From contig CAJTPZ010000005.1 of the NCBI GenBank assembly GCA_910578395.1, positions 1 to 64,000 of the forward strand: a stretch of DNA of 64,000 nucleotides, in the 5' to 3' direction. The notes beneath the pieces are model-generated. The model did not search any database. It saw nothing but the letters and a program-made list of their open reading frames with translations, and had not been told where the DNA came from. Source of the stretch: an uncultured Muribaculaceae bacterium. GTDB lineage: Bacteria > Bacteroidota > Bacteroidia > Bacteroidales > Muribaculaceae. Positions 6,812-14,995 of this stretch are shown piece by piece. Position 1 is the stretch's first letter, and each line of letters opens with the position of its first letter. The position numbers and the translations under genes were made by a program.

Positions 6812-8044
6812 ATGGATGTGAAAGACGGAACGGAAAATATGAATTCGGCATTAGCCGATAAACTTTCGCAATCAAAACATTATTACTGGTTTTTGGTCGG
6901 CTTTCTGGTTTTGTTGAGTGCGTTAGGCTCATTTGTAAATGACATGTACACACCGGCACTCCCAGAAATGAGCCGTTTTTTCGGTTGCAGTGTGCCGATT
7001 GCACAGATGGGCCTGACTATGGGCATGATCGGTCTTGCGGTCGGGCAGTTTGTGTTGGGGCCTGTAAGCGATAAATATGGGAGAAAGCCTGTTATGGTTC
7101 TGTCGGTGTCTGTTTTTATCATTTCAGCTATTGCAAGCGTGTTTTCGCCTAATATTCATGTGTTCAATATATGCCGTCTGTTTCAGGGAATGGGCGCTTC
7201 TGGCGGTTATTTCCTTGCCCGCACAATTCCAGCCGATGTCTATACCGGGCGAGGGCTTGCGAAGCTTATGGCACTGATTGGTGCTATCAATGGTATCGCT
7301 CCTGCTTCAGCTCCTGTGATCGGAGGGTTGACGGCAGATGCCTACGGATGGAAGGGTGTGTTTGTGGTTCTTGTGCTGTTTGCCGCTGTTATATTGGTTA
7401 TGTCGCTGAATATGAGAGAATCTCTGTCGGATGCTAAACGCAATATCGGATCAGTGTGGCATTCGCTGTCGGGATATAAAGGTCTTTTGGCAAATAAGCC
7501 GTTTGTCACTCATGTATGTCTAAAGGGTGTGTCGTTGGGATTGTTGTTTGCCTATATTTCATCTTCGCCGTTCATATTGCAGACTCATTACGGCTTATCG
7601 CAGACCAACTATGGGCTTGTCATAGGGTTCAATGCGATTTTTATGGTAGTAGGCACAATGGTCGCATTGAAATTCAAACTGTTGAAAAACGCAGCTGTGG
7701 CCGGAGCGTTTATACTTGTATTCGGTGCGTGCGGCGAAGCTTTTGCGTTGTATAGAATCCATAGTATATGGGTCTATGAATTATTCATGATAATTGTGCT
7801 GTTTGCTCTGGGGCTTATATTCACATCTTCTAATACGCTTGCCATGAACGAAGGGCGCCGACAGGCCGGAGAGGCTTCCTCTTTGCTTGGAATTGCCGGC
7901 TACGTAGTGGGTGCCGTTGTGTCGCCATTGGTTGGTATGGGTAATATTCTTCACTCGACAGCTATTGCATACGTGGCAATAACGATATTGGTGATTTTTT
8001 TCGCTATAAAAACAAAATTACTGGCTCCTGATCTTGATAAATAG
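6812..8044 (+). CDS. Bcr/CflA-type MFS drug exporter
   Basis: About 410 residues with twelve likely membrane helices. The first helix is followed by FVNDMYTPALPEM, the typical Bcr/CflA DxYLPALP element, and the first cytoplasmic loop reads GPVSDKYGRKPVM, the MFS motif A. This subfamily exports bicyclomycin, chloramphenicol or peptides by proton antiport; the substrate here is unknown. Residues 1-20 look cytoplasmic; Met at 6839 is an alternative start. A structured leader with a terminator lies upstream and may control it. Confidence 0.88.
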   Translation: MDVKDGTENMNSALADKLSQSKHYYWFLVGFLVLLSALGSFVNDMYTPALPEMSRFFGCSVPIAQMGLTMGMIGLAVGQFVLGPVSDKYGRKPVMVLSVSVFIISAIASVFSPNIHVFNICRLFQGMGASGGYFLARTIPADVYTGRGLAKLMALIGAINGIAPASAPVIGGLTADAYGWKGVFVVLVLFAAVILVMSLNMRESLSDAKRNIGSVWHSLSGYKGLLANKPFVTHVCLKGVSLGLLFAYISSSPFILQTHYGLSQTNYGLVIGFNAIFMVVGTMVALKFKLLKNAAVAGAFILVFGACGEAFALYRIHSIWVYELFMIIVLFALGLIFTSSNTLAMNEGRRQAGEASSLLGIAGYVVGAVVSPLVGMGNILHSTAIAYVAITILVIFFAIKTKLLAPDLDK

Positions 8045-8102
8045 TAGCTTATCTGAACTTAGATACGTGATAATCTGTTATGACTCTATAAATTAATAGG
8101 TC

Positions 8103-8558
8103 ATGAAGAAAACTTTTAGAATTATAGCTGCTTTTATAGCGGTCGTTATGTCGGTTGTTGTCTGGAGTTGTTCCGACGATGACAAAAACGAGGCAATTCC
8201 GGTTAACCAATTGCCTGATATTGCGCAGTCTTTTATTAAAAATCATTATGGAGGTGTGCCGGTAGCGTCGGTTATCCGTGATAATGACAATGGTATTGTT
8301 GAGTATGATGTACGGTTTTCAAATGGCCAGGAAGTGTCATTCGATGCTGTCGGACAATGGAGCGATGTTGATGCACCATGGCACCTTACCATACCCGACG
8401 GCATTGCGCCTGAGCCGATTGTAGAATATATTTCGGCAAACTATGCCGGAGAGGGTATAAATGAAATTTCAAGAGGACCGGGTGGTTATGAAGTGGAGCT
8501 TACCAATGGGACAGGTCTCTTTTTTGATCCGGATGGAAATTTTGTGATGGTCGGTTGA
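8103..8558 (+). CDS. PepSY-like (DUF2874) lipoprotein
   Basis: A 151-residue exported lipoprotein: Lys-rich start, hydrophobic core and VVWSC lipobox (Cys near residue 24) followed by acidic SDDDKNE. The mature part has two PepSY-like modules of the DUF2874 type, each with a helix (LPDIAQSFIKNHY; APEPIVEYISANY) followed by beta strands (YDVRFSNGQEVSFD; YEVELTNGTGLFFD). These proteins are common, periplasmic or surface facing, and of unknown role. It lies 58 bp after the MFS gene. Confidence 0.8.
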   Translation: MKKTFRIIAAFIAVVMSVVVWSCSDDDKNEAIPVNQLPDIAQSFIKNHYGGVPVASVIRDNDNGIVEYDVRFSNGQEVSFDAVGQWSDVDAPWHLTIPDGIAPEPIVEYISANYAGEGINEISRGPGGYEVELTNGTGLFFDPDGNFVMVG

Positions 8559-8569
8559 CAAGGACGGCA

Positions 8570-9304
8570 TTAATTATATTCAGGTAACCCGAGGAACCCG
8601 ATGAGTTCTTCGGGTTTGTCGTTTAGGATAAGCTCGTTTGGGAATTTTGTCTCTACAAGAAGCGGAAACACATTGCTGTAGTCTGCGATTTGAAAACTTA
8701 TATGTGCGTCGCTGCCGAGAATGACAGGCATATCATGTTTTTTACATAATTCGAGCAGTGCGATGTTGTTGGAGCGCGCTATGGTTTTGTGTCGTGCCGG
8801 ATGTAGCGAGTGTGAATTTATCTCCAATAACGTATGATTGTTCTTGGCTGCGATTACAAGGCTCTCGAAATCAAGTTCGGCCGAGCCGTCGGCAGGATGC
8901 GATATGATGTGTATACGGGGATCGCCTATGACTCTTGTCACACCTTCGGTATTCTGAAGTTTTGTGCCTCCATTCCAGCACACTGAATGTATGCCGGCAA
9001 TGCGGAGGTCGAGCATGTCCATAAGTTTGTCATCGGCGTCCAGATCGCCGTAGTGGTTAAGTATGTTCAGTTCTGCGCCGAGAAGTAATCTCACCCCATA
9101 CATTTCGCGTGGAATCACAATCATGTTTTTGAAATATAGCCGGCCGCATGTGCCAGGAATGGCTGGTCCATGTTCGGTTACCCCCAGCAGGCGTATTCCC
9201 TTTTCGGCAGCAGCCTGTGCCATTTCCTGAAGAGAACTGTAGGCGTGGCCTGAAACTATGGTATGAGTGTGAAGGTCAGCTAAGGGGGTGAATTTTTCCA
9301 TCAT
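8570..9304 (-). CDS. PHP-domain phosphatase, YcdX family
   Basis: A 244-residue PHP metal hydrolase. The metal ligands are visible in order: ADLHTHT, VTEHG, GAELNIL, IAGIHSV, IISHP, LEINSHS and GSDAH, matching YcdX-type trinuclear zinc phosphatases. It probably hydrolyses a phosphoester; the physiological substrate is unclear. Two adjacent ATG codons (9304, 9301) are possible starts. It converges with the PepSY lipoprotein with only 11 bp between them. Confidence 0.88.
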   Translation of the reverse strand: MMEKFTPLADLHTHTIVSGHAYSSLQEMAQAAAEKGIRLLGVTEHGPAIPGTCGRLYFKNMIVIPREMYGVRLLLGAELNILNHYGDLDADDKLMDMLDLRIAGIHSVCWNGGTKLQNTEGVTRVIGDPRIHIISHPADGSAELDFESLVIAAKNNHTLLEINSHSLHPARHKTIARSNNIALLELCKKHDMPVILGSDAHISFQIADYSNVFPLLVETKFPNELILNDKPEELIGFLGLPEYN

Positions 9305-9547
9305 CTGAAATTGTCTTTTTGATCCGTAGATCTGGTTGGCGCATTATCAATATTGTATGGCATCACAAAGTTATCTATTACTGTCAACCTTGGCAAGCAT
9401 GTAGGGGACTGTATTTATTTGTACTCTGTTACCATTGTTCTTAACAATGCTTAAAATGCAGATTTACAATAAACTTTGGGAGGCTGTCTCAGTCATAGAT
9501 AACAGAATGCGATAACATTATAAATATAAAAAAACAAGAAAACAGAA

Positions 9548-10054
9548 ATGAAGAAATCCATATTGATTGTTGCGATAGCGCTGGTCGCATCGCTGGGCTT
9601 TGGTTCGGTCGCTCAGACTCCCGTCACAGTTTCTGCAGGTCAGGAGCGGTTGGATAAAAACAAGAAGCCTGCAAGAAGACAGAAGAGCAAGATGGTAAAT
9701 CCAGAACTGATTGCCGGGCTGAATCTAACCGCGGAGCAGATGTCGGCTATCGAGGGACTTAATCGCCAGCAGATGGTGAATGACAGTGTCGCCAGAGAGA
9801 AAATGCGCAGCGAACATGCATCTGCCGGAAAGTTGCGCAAGGATGCAAAAATTCAGCGTAGAGCAGAAAAGCAGCAGCGCCGTCGTGATTATTTCAGCAA
9901 ACTCAAGGGTATTCTTACACCTGAGCAGTATGTGGCAATGCTTGAAAATGTCGCTATTGACGGAAAACCGATCATGTTGAATGCTGAAAAGAAGCATAAA
10001 GTAGGCTCTCGCCGTAGTGGCTCAGGTCGTCAGGTAGTTGCTCCGCGTGGTTGA
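9548..10054 (+). CDS. small basic periplasmic protein with Spy/LTxxQ-like motifs
   Basis: A 168-residue protein with a signal peptide (MKKSILIVAIALVASLGFG...AQ) and a very basic, helical mature part. LTAEQMSAIEGLN and LTPEQYVAMLEN resemble the paired LTxxQ helices of Spy/CpxP-like periplasmic proteins and of the DUF4890 group in Bacteroidales. It may be a chaperone-like envelope protein; that is inference. The tail (KVGSRRSGSGRQVVAPRG) is basic and low in complexity. The 243 bp upstream hold only a small inverted repeat (CATTGTT/AACAATG, 9433-9449). Confidence 0.7.
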   Translation: MKKSILIVAIALVASLGFGSVAQTPVTVSAGQERLDKNKKPARRQKSKMVNPELIAGLNLTAEQMSAIEGLNRQQMVNDSVAREKMRSEHASAGKLRKDAKIQRRAEKQQRRRDYFSKLKGILTPEQYVAMLENVAIDGKPIMLNAEKKHKVGSRRSGSGRQVVAPRG

Positions 10055-10071
10055 CAGATAAAGATATCTGT

Positions 10072-10114
10072 AAAAAAATAGTGACGCACTCTCGCATTCC
10101 GAGGGTGTGTCACT
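10072..10114. terminator. bidirectional hairpin terminator between convergent genes
   Basis: A 15-bp stem with two wobbles (10080-10094 with 10100-10114) and a CATTC loop. The A run at 10072-10078 gives a T run for the minus-strand Cys-repeat lipoprotein gene. Confidence 0.8.
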
Positions 10115-10148
10115 GCTTTGTGTTGTAGTCTTGACTGCTGTTTATTTT

Positions 10149-10188
10149 GCAGCGGGGGCTACAGCCTTGCAGCGGGGGCTACAGCCTT
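10149..10188. repeat. 20-bp perfect tandem duplication at the 3' end of the Cys-repeat gene
   Basis: The 20-bp unit beginning GCAGCGGGGG occurs at 10149-10168 and again at 10169-10188. Because 20 is not a multiple of 3, it shifts the end of the minus-strand gene into another frame. Confidence 0.95.
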
Positions 10189-10404
10189 GCAGCTGTCGCA
10201 GGCAGTTTTGCAGCTGTCACAGGCTACAGTGCAAGTATCGCCACATGCATTCTTGCAGCTGTCGCAGGGAGTAGCAGCGCTCTCTGTCACGATTTCAGTA
10301 GCTTCGCCTACGATTTCGGTAGCAGTTGTGTTTTCGGCTTTGTTGCCGCATGAGCAAACTGCCATAGTTGCAATTACTGCAACTGCATAAAACATCTTTT
10401 TCAT
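10159..10404 (-). CDS. small Cys-repeat lipoprotein
   Basis: An 81-residue lipoprotein. The signal peptide ends at a lipobox near Cys17 or Cys19 (AVCSCGN). After a Thr/Glu-rich spacer the tail carries eight cysteines in four close pairs (C47-C50, C54-C58, C62-C65, C69-C72) within repeats of CDSCKxA. The arrangement suggests metal binding or a disulfide-stapled peptide; no family is recognised. A 20-bp tandem duplication covers the stop codon, so the C-terminus is VAPAARL rather than the VAPAAK that one unit would give. Confidence 0.75.
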   Translation of the reverse strand: MKKMFYAVAVIATMAVCSCGNKAENTTATEIVGEATEIVTESAATPCDSCKNACGDTCTVACDSCKTACDSCKAVAPAARL

Positions 10405-10460
10405 CTTAGTAAGTAGTTAAAAATTTGTCTGTATTGGTTGAAAACCCTTAAAAAACGTTA

Positions 10461-10491
10461 CAAAAGTATGTCGTTTTTTCTGTTTGTGCAA
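10461..10491 (-). promoter_or_regulatory. promoter of the Cys-repeat lipoprotein gene
   Basis: On the minus strand TTG (10491-10489), a 20-bp spacer and TACTTTTG (10468-10461). Start near 10455, giving a leader of about 50 nt. Confidence 0.65.
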
Positions 10492-10525
10492 TACATGATG
10501 AATAAAAAAATTGTGATGGACTAAA

Positions 10526-10566
10526 ATAACTGGAGACTGCTGTTGGTCAGCGGAATCTCCAGTTAT
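10526..10566 (-). terminator. hairpin terminator of the sigma-factor operon
   Basis: ATAACTGGAGA (10526-10536) pairs with TCTCCAGTTAT (10556-10566), with an inner GCTG/CAGC stem. On the minus strand it is followed by TTTTAG and a T-rich stretch. Confidence 0.65.
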
Positions 10567-10593
10567 GTGGTTGTTCTGATAAGAAAATCAGTA

Positions 10594-10902
10594 TTAGTTT
10601 CTTATATAGGGCTTTATGATCCATCCGGCGACTCCGAGCGACATCATGGTGAGTGTGGCCATAATCAGAATGTCGCGTACAAAGAGTTGTTGCGAATTCA
10701 TGATATTTGCGCTTTCTATTATGAAAGCGGCAACCAGCAGCAGACACACAGTGATGATACATCCCCACTCTACAGGTGATACCTGGCTGTGTCGTCGTGG
10801 CAGTCGATTCAGCACCTTGCGTGTGAACCAGGCATCCTTGCCGGCTTCAGGGAGGTCTTTTTGAAGGAGTCGGGCTATTTCTTTGTCTTTAGTATCCATC
10901 AT
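10594..10902 (-). CDS. small two-helix membrane protein, sigma-operon partner
   Basis: A 102-residue protein: a soluble N-terminal part (about 44 residues, KEIARLLQKDLPEAGKDAWF) and two membrane helices (CIITVCLLLVAAFIIESA; ILIMATLTMMSLGVAGWII). It is encoded 24 bp after an ECF sigma factor. The position and topology suggest a membrane regulator of that sigma factor, but no zinc-finger anti-sigma motif (HxxxCxxC) is present, so the role is inferred from context only. Confidence 0.65.
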   Translation of the reverse strand: MMDTKDKEIARLLQKDLPEAGKDAWFTRKVLNRLPRRHSQVSPVEWGCIITVCLLLVAAFIIESANIMNSQQLFVRDILIMATLTMMSLGVAGWIIKPYIRN

Positions 10903-10926
10903 GGTGTTGAAGATAATAAAAATATT

Positions 10927-11457
10927 TTAATTGGAGAGAGCGATAGCCATTTTTTCTCGGGCTCGCTTCAGGTAGACTTTTACAGTGCCTTCTGGCATCC
11001 CGGTGATTTCCACTACTTTTTTTACAGGCATTTCTTCAAGATAAAATAACAGAACCACCGTGCGTTCTTTGGCTGAGAGTGCTTTAAGAGCAACCTGTAC
11101 ATCCATGTTGGCTTCTGTTGCGGAATGACAGTCGGTATATGCTGAGTTGACACCGGGAGAGTCGAGGTCGTCGGTAGGATGCTCGCGACGGCGATAGCTG
11201 ATGTATTCGTTCCAGGCTATTCTGAAAAGCCATGTACGGAATTTTGCAAGCCCCTTGAATGAGCGTATCGAGGCCCAGGCTTTTATGAAAGTTTCCTGCG
11301 CCAGATCATCGGTCAGACAGGCATCGCCGAGAGTCAGGTTGAGCAGATAACGTCTCAACGAATCCTGATATGCCTCAACCAATTTCCCGAATGCATCGCG
11401 ATCGTCACTCGCGATGCATCGGGCAATAAGCTTAAGCTCTTCTACAGTTGAAAGCAT
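10927..11457 (-). CDS. ECF RNA polymerase sigma factor
   Basis: A 176-residue group 4 sigma factor. Region 2 reads LVEAYQDSLRRYLLNLTLGD followed by DDLAQETFIKAWASI (core binding and -10 melting). Region 4 reads LSAKERTVVLLFYLEEMPVK followed by ITGMPEGTVKVYLKRAREKM, the helix-turn-helix for -35 contact. It directs RNA polymerase to an unknown regulon, perhaps including its own operon. The downstream two-helix membrane protein and the upstream DUF6249-like protein are probable partners. Confidence 0.92.
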   Translation of the reverse strand: MLSTVEELKLIARCIASDDRDAFGKLVEAYQDSLRRYLLNLTLGDACLTDDLAQETFIKAWASIRSFKGLAKFRTWLFRIAWNEYISYRRREHPTDDLDSPGVNSAYTDCHSATEANMDVQVALKALSAKERTVVLLFYLEEMPVKKVVEITGMPEGTVKVYLKRAREKMAIALSN

Positions 11458-11512
11458 CTGTTTGTCTGACTCTGTTTCGATTATTGGATTTCAGGCTTGT
11501 ATAGCGTTGCAA

Positions 11513-12316
11513 TCAGTGGCGCTGATCAATGTAGTACCATGATGCGATGCGTCCGAGGCCGAGAAGCAATGGAATTCCTCCGGCAATTATTCCTACAGAT
11601 GCTGTATCAATTACGATGAAGAATATCAGTATGCACAATCCGATTACTGCAAGTTGTATACCGCTATGGAGATTTCTGTTGCTGACTGGAGGAGTGGGGG
11701 GAATAGGCGGCATATTATTGATTTGAGCACCCGTGTTCAGAGAACTTTCGGTGGAGTGCGTGTTATTATCGGAATTTTCAGAATAAGCCTTGCTTTGAGC
11801 CGGAGCGTTCTGATATATTATGCGGGTGGTGCTTTGTCCGGAGTAGAAGCTTTCCGGCAGTTCATATCCTTTGTCTATGGCCTGTGAGATAATGGCATTG
11901 CGGTTGCGGTTACGCACAAAGATGAAGATAAGTATGGCAAGTGCTATCAGAAGCACTGTGACGCATGGAATAGTAATGGCTGATATTGCTGTGATTAATT
12001 GCCTCTGATGGTCTATGGTAAACGGACGCATGTCTTTATGCTCGTCGACATGTACGGTGATTTTGCGCACTGGAGATCCCTCTGCGATTGAATCTGGGGA
12101 GTAGGCCACAACCGTGTCACCTGTCTGTGATACCACTACGATCGGTTGGTCGAGGGCATCCTGGATTCCTTCTATCGTTCTGGCTTGAATTAAAGAAATG
12201 GATTCTTCGATCTCTTTGTTGTCCAGATCATCAGGAATGCTGATGCACGAGGCCGGTAAAATAGAGGCGGCGAGAAACATAAGGCCTCCGGTGGCGGTGG
12301 TTATAATTTTTTTCAT
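11513..12316 (-). CDS. DUF6249-like membrane protein
   Basis: A 267-residue exported membrane protein. A lipoprotein-like signal (LPASC, Cys24) precedes a periplasmic part of about 85 residues. One membrane helix (LITAISAITIPCVTVLLIALAILIF region) is followed by a cytoplasmic stretch starting AIISQAIDKGYELPESFY and a Pro/Asn-rich linker. Two C-terminal helices end in the Gly-rich LLLGLGRIASWYYIDQ. The layout matches DUF6249 proteins, often found beside ECF sigma genes in Bacteroidales. Function unknown. Confidence 0.65.
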   Translation of the reverse strand: MKKIITTATGGLMFLAASILPASCISIPDDLDNKEIEESISLIQARTIEGIQDALDQPIVVVSQTGDTVVAYSPDSIAEGSPVRKITVHVDEHKDMRPFTIDHQRQLITAISAITIPCVTVLLIALAILIFIFVRNRNRNAIISQAIDKGYELPESFYSGQSTTRIIYQNAPAQSKAYSENSDNNTHSTESSLNTGAQINNMPPIPPTPPVSNRNLHSGIQLAVIGLCILIFFIVIDTASVGIIAGGIPLLLGLGRIASWYYIDQRH

Positions 12317-12385
12317 GTCAGTGGTGGTTTTGCTTTGTTGGTTTATTTCTTAGACGCTGTAGTGTAAAATCCGGTTACAAGAAAG

Positions 12386-13624
12386 TCAAAATTTTTTTCT
12401 TCCGACAATGACAGCGACAAAAGATGCGAGAAATGAGGTTACTGAGGCTAACGCCAGCACTGCAATTAGGTCTTCGAAACTCAGTGCCACCGGGTAGGTC
12501 GATATGGAGAGTAAAGCTGGATCTATTCCTGCCGCAGAGAGCTTTACCCATCCCCACTGCATCTGGCATCCTACGAGAAGTATTCCTGCTATAGCTCCGG
12601 CCATACATCCGGCGCCTGACACAAGTACTCCTTCCCATATAAATATATTTCTGATATTGCGCTCCGACATGCCCATTGACCTGAGCACCCGCATGTTGCT
12701 TTGTTTCTCAATCATGAGCATGACCAGAGTGGACAGGATGTTGAACGATGCGACTATCAGGATGAAAGCAAGCAAAACGAATGTCACCCATTTTTCGATC
12801 GCAATCATTTTGAATGACTCGCTATTCTGTTGAGCTATGGTGAGAGCGTTGAACCCTTCAGGCAATACGTTTCTGACTGCTGACAGCAGTTGTCGTTCCG
12901 ACACATTTCGGTCGGCCGGATAGATGGCTATATGGCTCGCTGCTGAACTATCGGCCGATAAAAGACGGCGCAGATGTGAGATCGGCACTACGACAAGCGA
13001 TGCGTCAAGTTTGTCTTCGCCTGTTCGGGTCACTCCCGCCACTATAATGGAATCTGTCCTGAAGTTTCCCATTATATTGCCGGGATTAAGTCGATCGCGG
13101 TTTCTTGGAACTATCAGCCGCAGATGGTCAGCCGGTCTTACACCTATCTGCATTGCAGTGCCTACCGATATTGTGCCGAGTGTAGCACCGAGCGTATCGG
13201 CTACGATAGGGGTCCCGTCGATTATTGTATTTGCCGCTCCCGAAAGCGTAATCCACTCTGGCTCGGTGCCAAGGATTTCGACAGCCATCTGTCCCTCTTC
13301 GGCATCGGCGTAAGCTTTTGATTTTAATAGGGGCATTACCATTCCGGTTTCAGGAATGGCATTTATTGCATCAAGCAGTGAATCAGCCTTGAAAAAACGG
13401 GAATCGGAGGCCTGGATTTCTACAGGTGCGCTGAGATGAGAAAAGCGGCTTTCTGCCAATTGCAGAAAACCATTGAAAACAGAAAGGGCTATGACAACCA
13501 CTGCCGAAGCCACAGCGACTCCGGCTACAGAAATTGAAGAAATGAGATTGACGGCAGCATGACGCTTTTTAGAGAACAGATATCTCCATGCAATGCGCAG
13601 CTCAAGAGGGAGCCGAGGCTTCAC
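12386..13624 (-). CDS. FtsX-like permease, LolC/LolE family
   Basis: A 412-residue inner-membrane protein. The first helix region reads ISVAGVAVASAVVVIALSVF with the NGF signature of LolC/LolE, a large periplasmic domain follows (about residues 45-270), and three more helices form the FtsX core (FVLLAFILIVASFNILSTLV; SGAGCMAGAIAGILLVGC; the last near residues 385-405). It would release lipoproteins toward the outer membrane with a LolD ATPase, which is not in this window. It overlaps rbfA by 4 bp, as commonly seen in Bacteroidetes. Confidence 0.88.
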   Translation of the reverse strand: MKPRLPLELRIAWRYLFSKKRHAAVNLISSISVAGVAVASAVVVIALSVFNGFLQLAESRFSHLSAPVEIQASDSRFFKADSLLDAINAIPETGMVMPLLKSKAYADAEEGQMAVEILGTEPEWITLSGAANTIIDGTPIVADTLGATLGTISVGTAMQIGVRPADHLRLIVPRNRDRLNPGNIMGNFRTDSIIVAGVTRTGEDKLDASLVVVPISHLRRLLSADSSAASHIAIYPADRNVSERQLLSAVRNVLPEGFNALTIAQQNSESFKMIAIEKWVTFVLLAFILIVASFNILSTLVMLMIEKQSNMRVLRSMGMSERNIRNIFIWEGVLVSGAGCMAGAIAGILLVGCQMQWGWVKLSAAGIDPALLSISTYPVALSFEDLIAVLALASVTSFLASFVAVIVGRKKF

Positions 13625-14007
13625 TTTTCGGAAGCGTCTTCTGACTCTGCTTTGGTTTCGGTATCCTGACGGGGCTTTCCGAGAAGAGAGTCTATATTTT
13701 CCAGATAGTCCATCGAGTCATCGAGGAAAAACGATAGTTCAGGAGTTTTGCGCAGCTGGTACCTGACGATCTTGGCCAGTTCGTAACGGATCGATTGAGC
13801 GCTCTTGCGTACACTTTCAAGTACAGCTTCACTCTTGTCCGACGGAAACACCGAGATATAGGCTTTGGCCACACTGAGATCAGGCGAGACCCTGACAGTG
13901 GTGACGGTTACAATGCTGCCTCGTATTTTTGCTGTCTGTTTTCTGAATATTTCACTCAGTTCCTTTTGTAGAAGGCGTGATATTTTTGCTTGACGTGTAG
14001 TTTCCAT
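13621..14007 (-). CDS. rbfA: 30S ribosome-binding factor A
   Basis: A 128-residue KH-type protein that matures the 30S subunit and the 5' end of 16S rRNA. METTRQAKISRLLQKELSEI, then VTTVRVSPDLSVAKAYISVF, LRKTPELSFFLDDSMDY and a charged tail are typical of RbfA. ATG 14007 is chosen over an upstream in-frame TTG (14013). A TATCTTTG -7 box lies 19 bp upstream, so the leader is very short. The next gene, a LolC/E-like permease, overlaps it by 4 bp. Confidence 0.93.
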   Translation of the reverse strand: METTRQAKISRLLQKELSEIFRKQTAKIRGSIVTVTTVRVSPDLSVAKAYISVFPSDKSEAVLESVRKSAQSIRYELAKIVRYQLRKTPELSFFLDDSMDYLENIDSLLGKPRQDTETKAESEDASEK

Positions 14008-14026
14008 AATCAATATTCAATTTTTA

Positions 14027-14034
14027 CAAAGATA
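14027..14034 (-). promoter_or_regulatory. -7 box of the rbfA operon promoter
   Basis: TATCTTTG on the minus strand (14034-14027), 19 bp before the rbfA ATG. No clear -33 TTTG is seen. Confidence 0.5.
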
Positions 14035-14132
14035 ATCACATTATAAACATTCTGAAAGGACTTCTCTGTTTTGGATTTAGTCAAAATTAACCGGATCATA
14101 TAGTATTATGTTCCCTCATCGCTTTAGATTAA

Positions 14133-14149
14133 TATATTTGCTATCTTTG
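14133..14149 (+). promoter_or_regulatory. tandem -7 boxes upstream of the NfnAB-like operon
   Basis: TATATTTG (14133-14140) and TATCTTTG (14142-14149) lie back to back, about 50 bp before the first gene. Either could act as the Bacteroidetes -7 element. The -33 match is poor for both. Confidence 0.55.
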
Positions 14150-14196
14150 TGAAACAGATCGGGTACTACTTCCTCATCTTTCTGTAGCTGAAAAAT

Positions 14197-14991
14197 ATGA
14201 ATAAGATTCTTGAGAAACAATACTTTTCCGAAAAAGTAGTGAAACTGGTGGTCGAGGCGCCGTCTATAGCCCGCAGCCGCAAGCCGGGACACTTTGTCAT
14301 CGTCATCGATGAGGCCTGTGGTGAGCGTATTCCGCTTACGATTGCCGATGCCGATCCAGAACGAGGCACAATCACGCTGGTAGTTCAGGCCGTTGGTGAG
14401 AGCACACAAAGAATCTGCGCTCTTGATCAGGGCGATTTCCTACATAATGTAGTCGGGCCGCTTGGCCGTGCGACTGACATAGCTGCACACGGTACAGTAG
14501 TGTGTGCCGGTGGCGGTGTGGGGGTGGCTCCTCTTCTTCCTATTATCAAGGCTATGAAGCAGGCGGGTAACCGTGTGGTCAGTGTGATTGCCGCACGTAA
14601 TGCCTCGTTGATTATTCTCGAGGATCAGGTGAGAGAGTGGAGCGATGAGGTCATTATCATGACCGATGACGGATCGGCCGGCGACAAAGGCCTTGTGACA
14701 CAGGGTGTAGAAAATGTCATTCTGCGAGAGAAAGTAGACAAGGTCGTGACTATCGGTCCTGCTATAATGATGAAATTTGTGAGTGCACTCACAAAAAAAT
14801 ATGAAGTGCCGACAATATGTTCGCTCAACACCATTATGGTTGACGGAACTGGTATGTGTGGCGCCTGCCGTGTGAGTGTAGGCGGCAAGACCCGTTTTGT
14901 GTGTGTCGATGGGCCGGAGTTTGATGCCCATCAGGTCGATTTCGATGAAATGATGTTGCGTATGCGCGCCTATGATAAACCCCGTAAATAA
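14197..14991 (+). CDS. NfnA/SfnB-like FAD-NAD(P) ferredoxin reductase subunit
   Basis: A 264-residue flavoprotein of the dihydroorotate dehydrogenase electron-transfer (PyrK-like) family. Residues 1-95 form the FAD barrel, with RKPGHFVIV and IPLTIADAD. The NAD domain holds VCAGGGVGVAPLLPI. The C-terminal CSLNTIMVDGTGMCGACRVS plus a later FVCVDGPEFD supply the 2Fe-2S cysteines. With the next gene it forms a pair like NfnAB or the sulfide dehydrogenase SudBA, coupling NADH, NADPH and ferredoxin. Which reaction applies here is inference. Confidence 0.88.
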   Translation: MNKILEKQYFSEKVVKLVVEAPSIARSRKPGHFVIVIDEACGERIPLTIADADPERGTITLVVQAVGESTQRICALDQGDFLHNVVGPLGRATDIAAHGTVVCAGGGVGVAPLLPIIKAMKQAGNRVVSVIAARNASLIILEDQVREWSDEVIIMTDDGSAGDKGLVTQGVENVILREKVDKVVTIGPAIMMKFVSALTKKYEVPTICSLNTIMVDGTGMCGACRVSVGGKTRFVCVDGPEFDAHQVDFDEMMLRMRAYDKPRK

Positions 14992-14995
14992 GGTT

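Noticed and set aside
10149..10290. Possible CRISPR-like or minisatellite array
   Set aside because: Only two 20-bp units are perfect; the further repetition reflects repeated CDSCK codons in a gene, and there are no spacers.
10118..10390. Plus-strand frame with repeated LQLSQA units opposite the Cys-repeat lipoprotein
   Set aside because: The repeats are only the complement of the CDSCK codons; the minus strand has a signal peptide, promoter and terminator.
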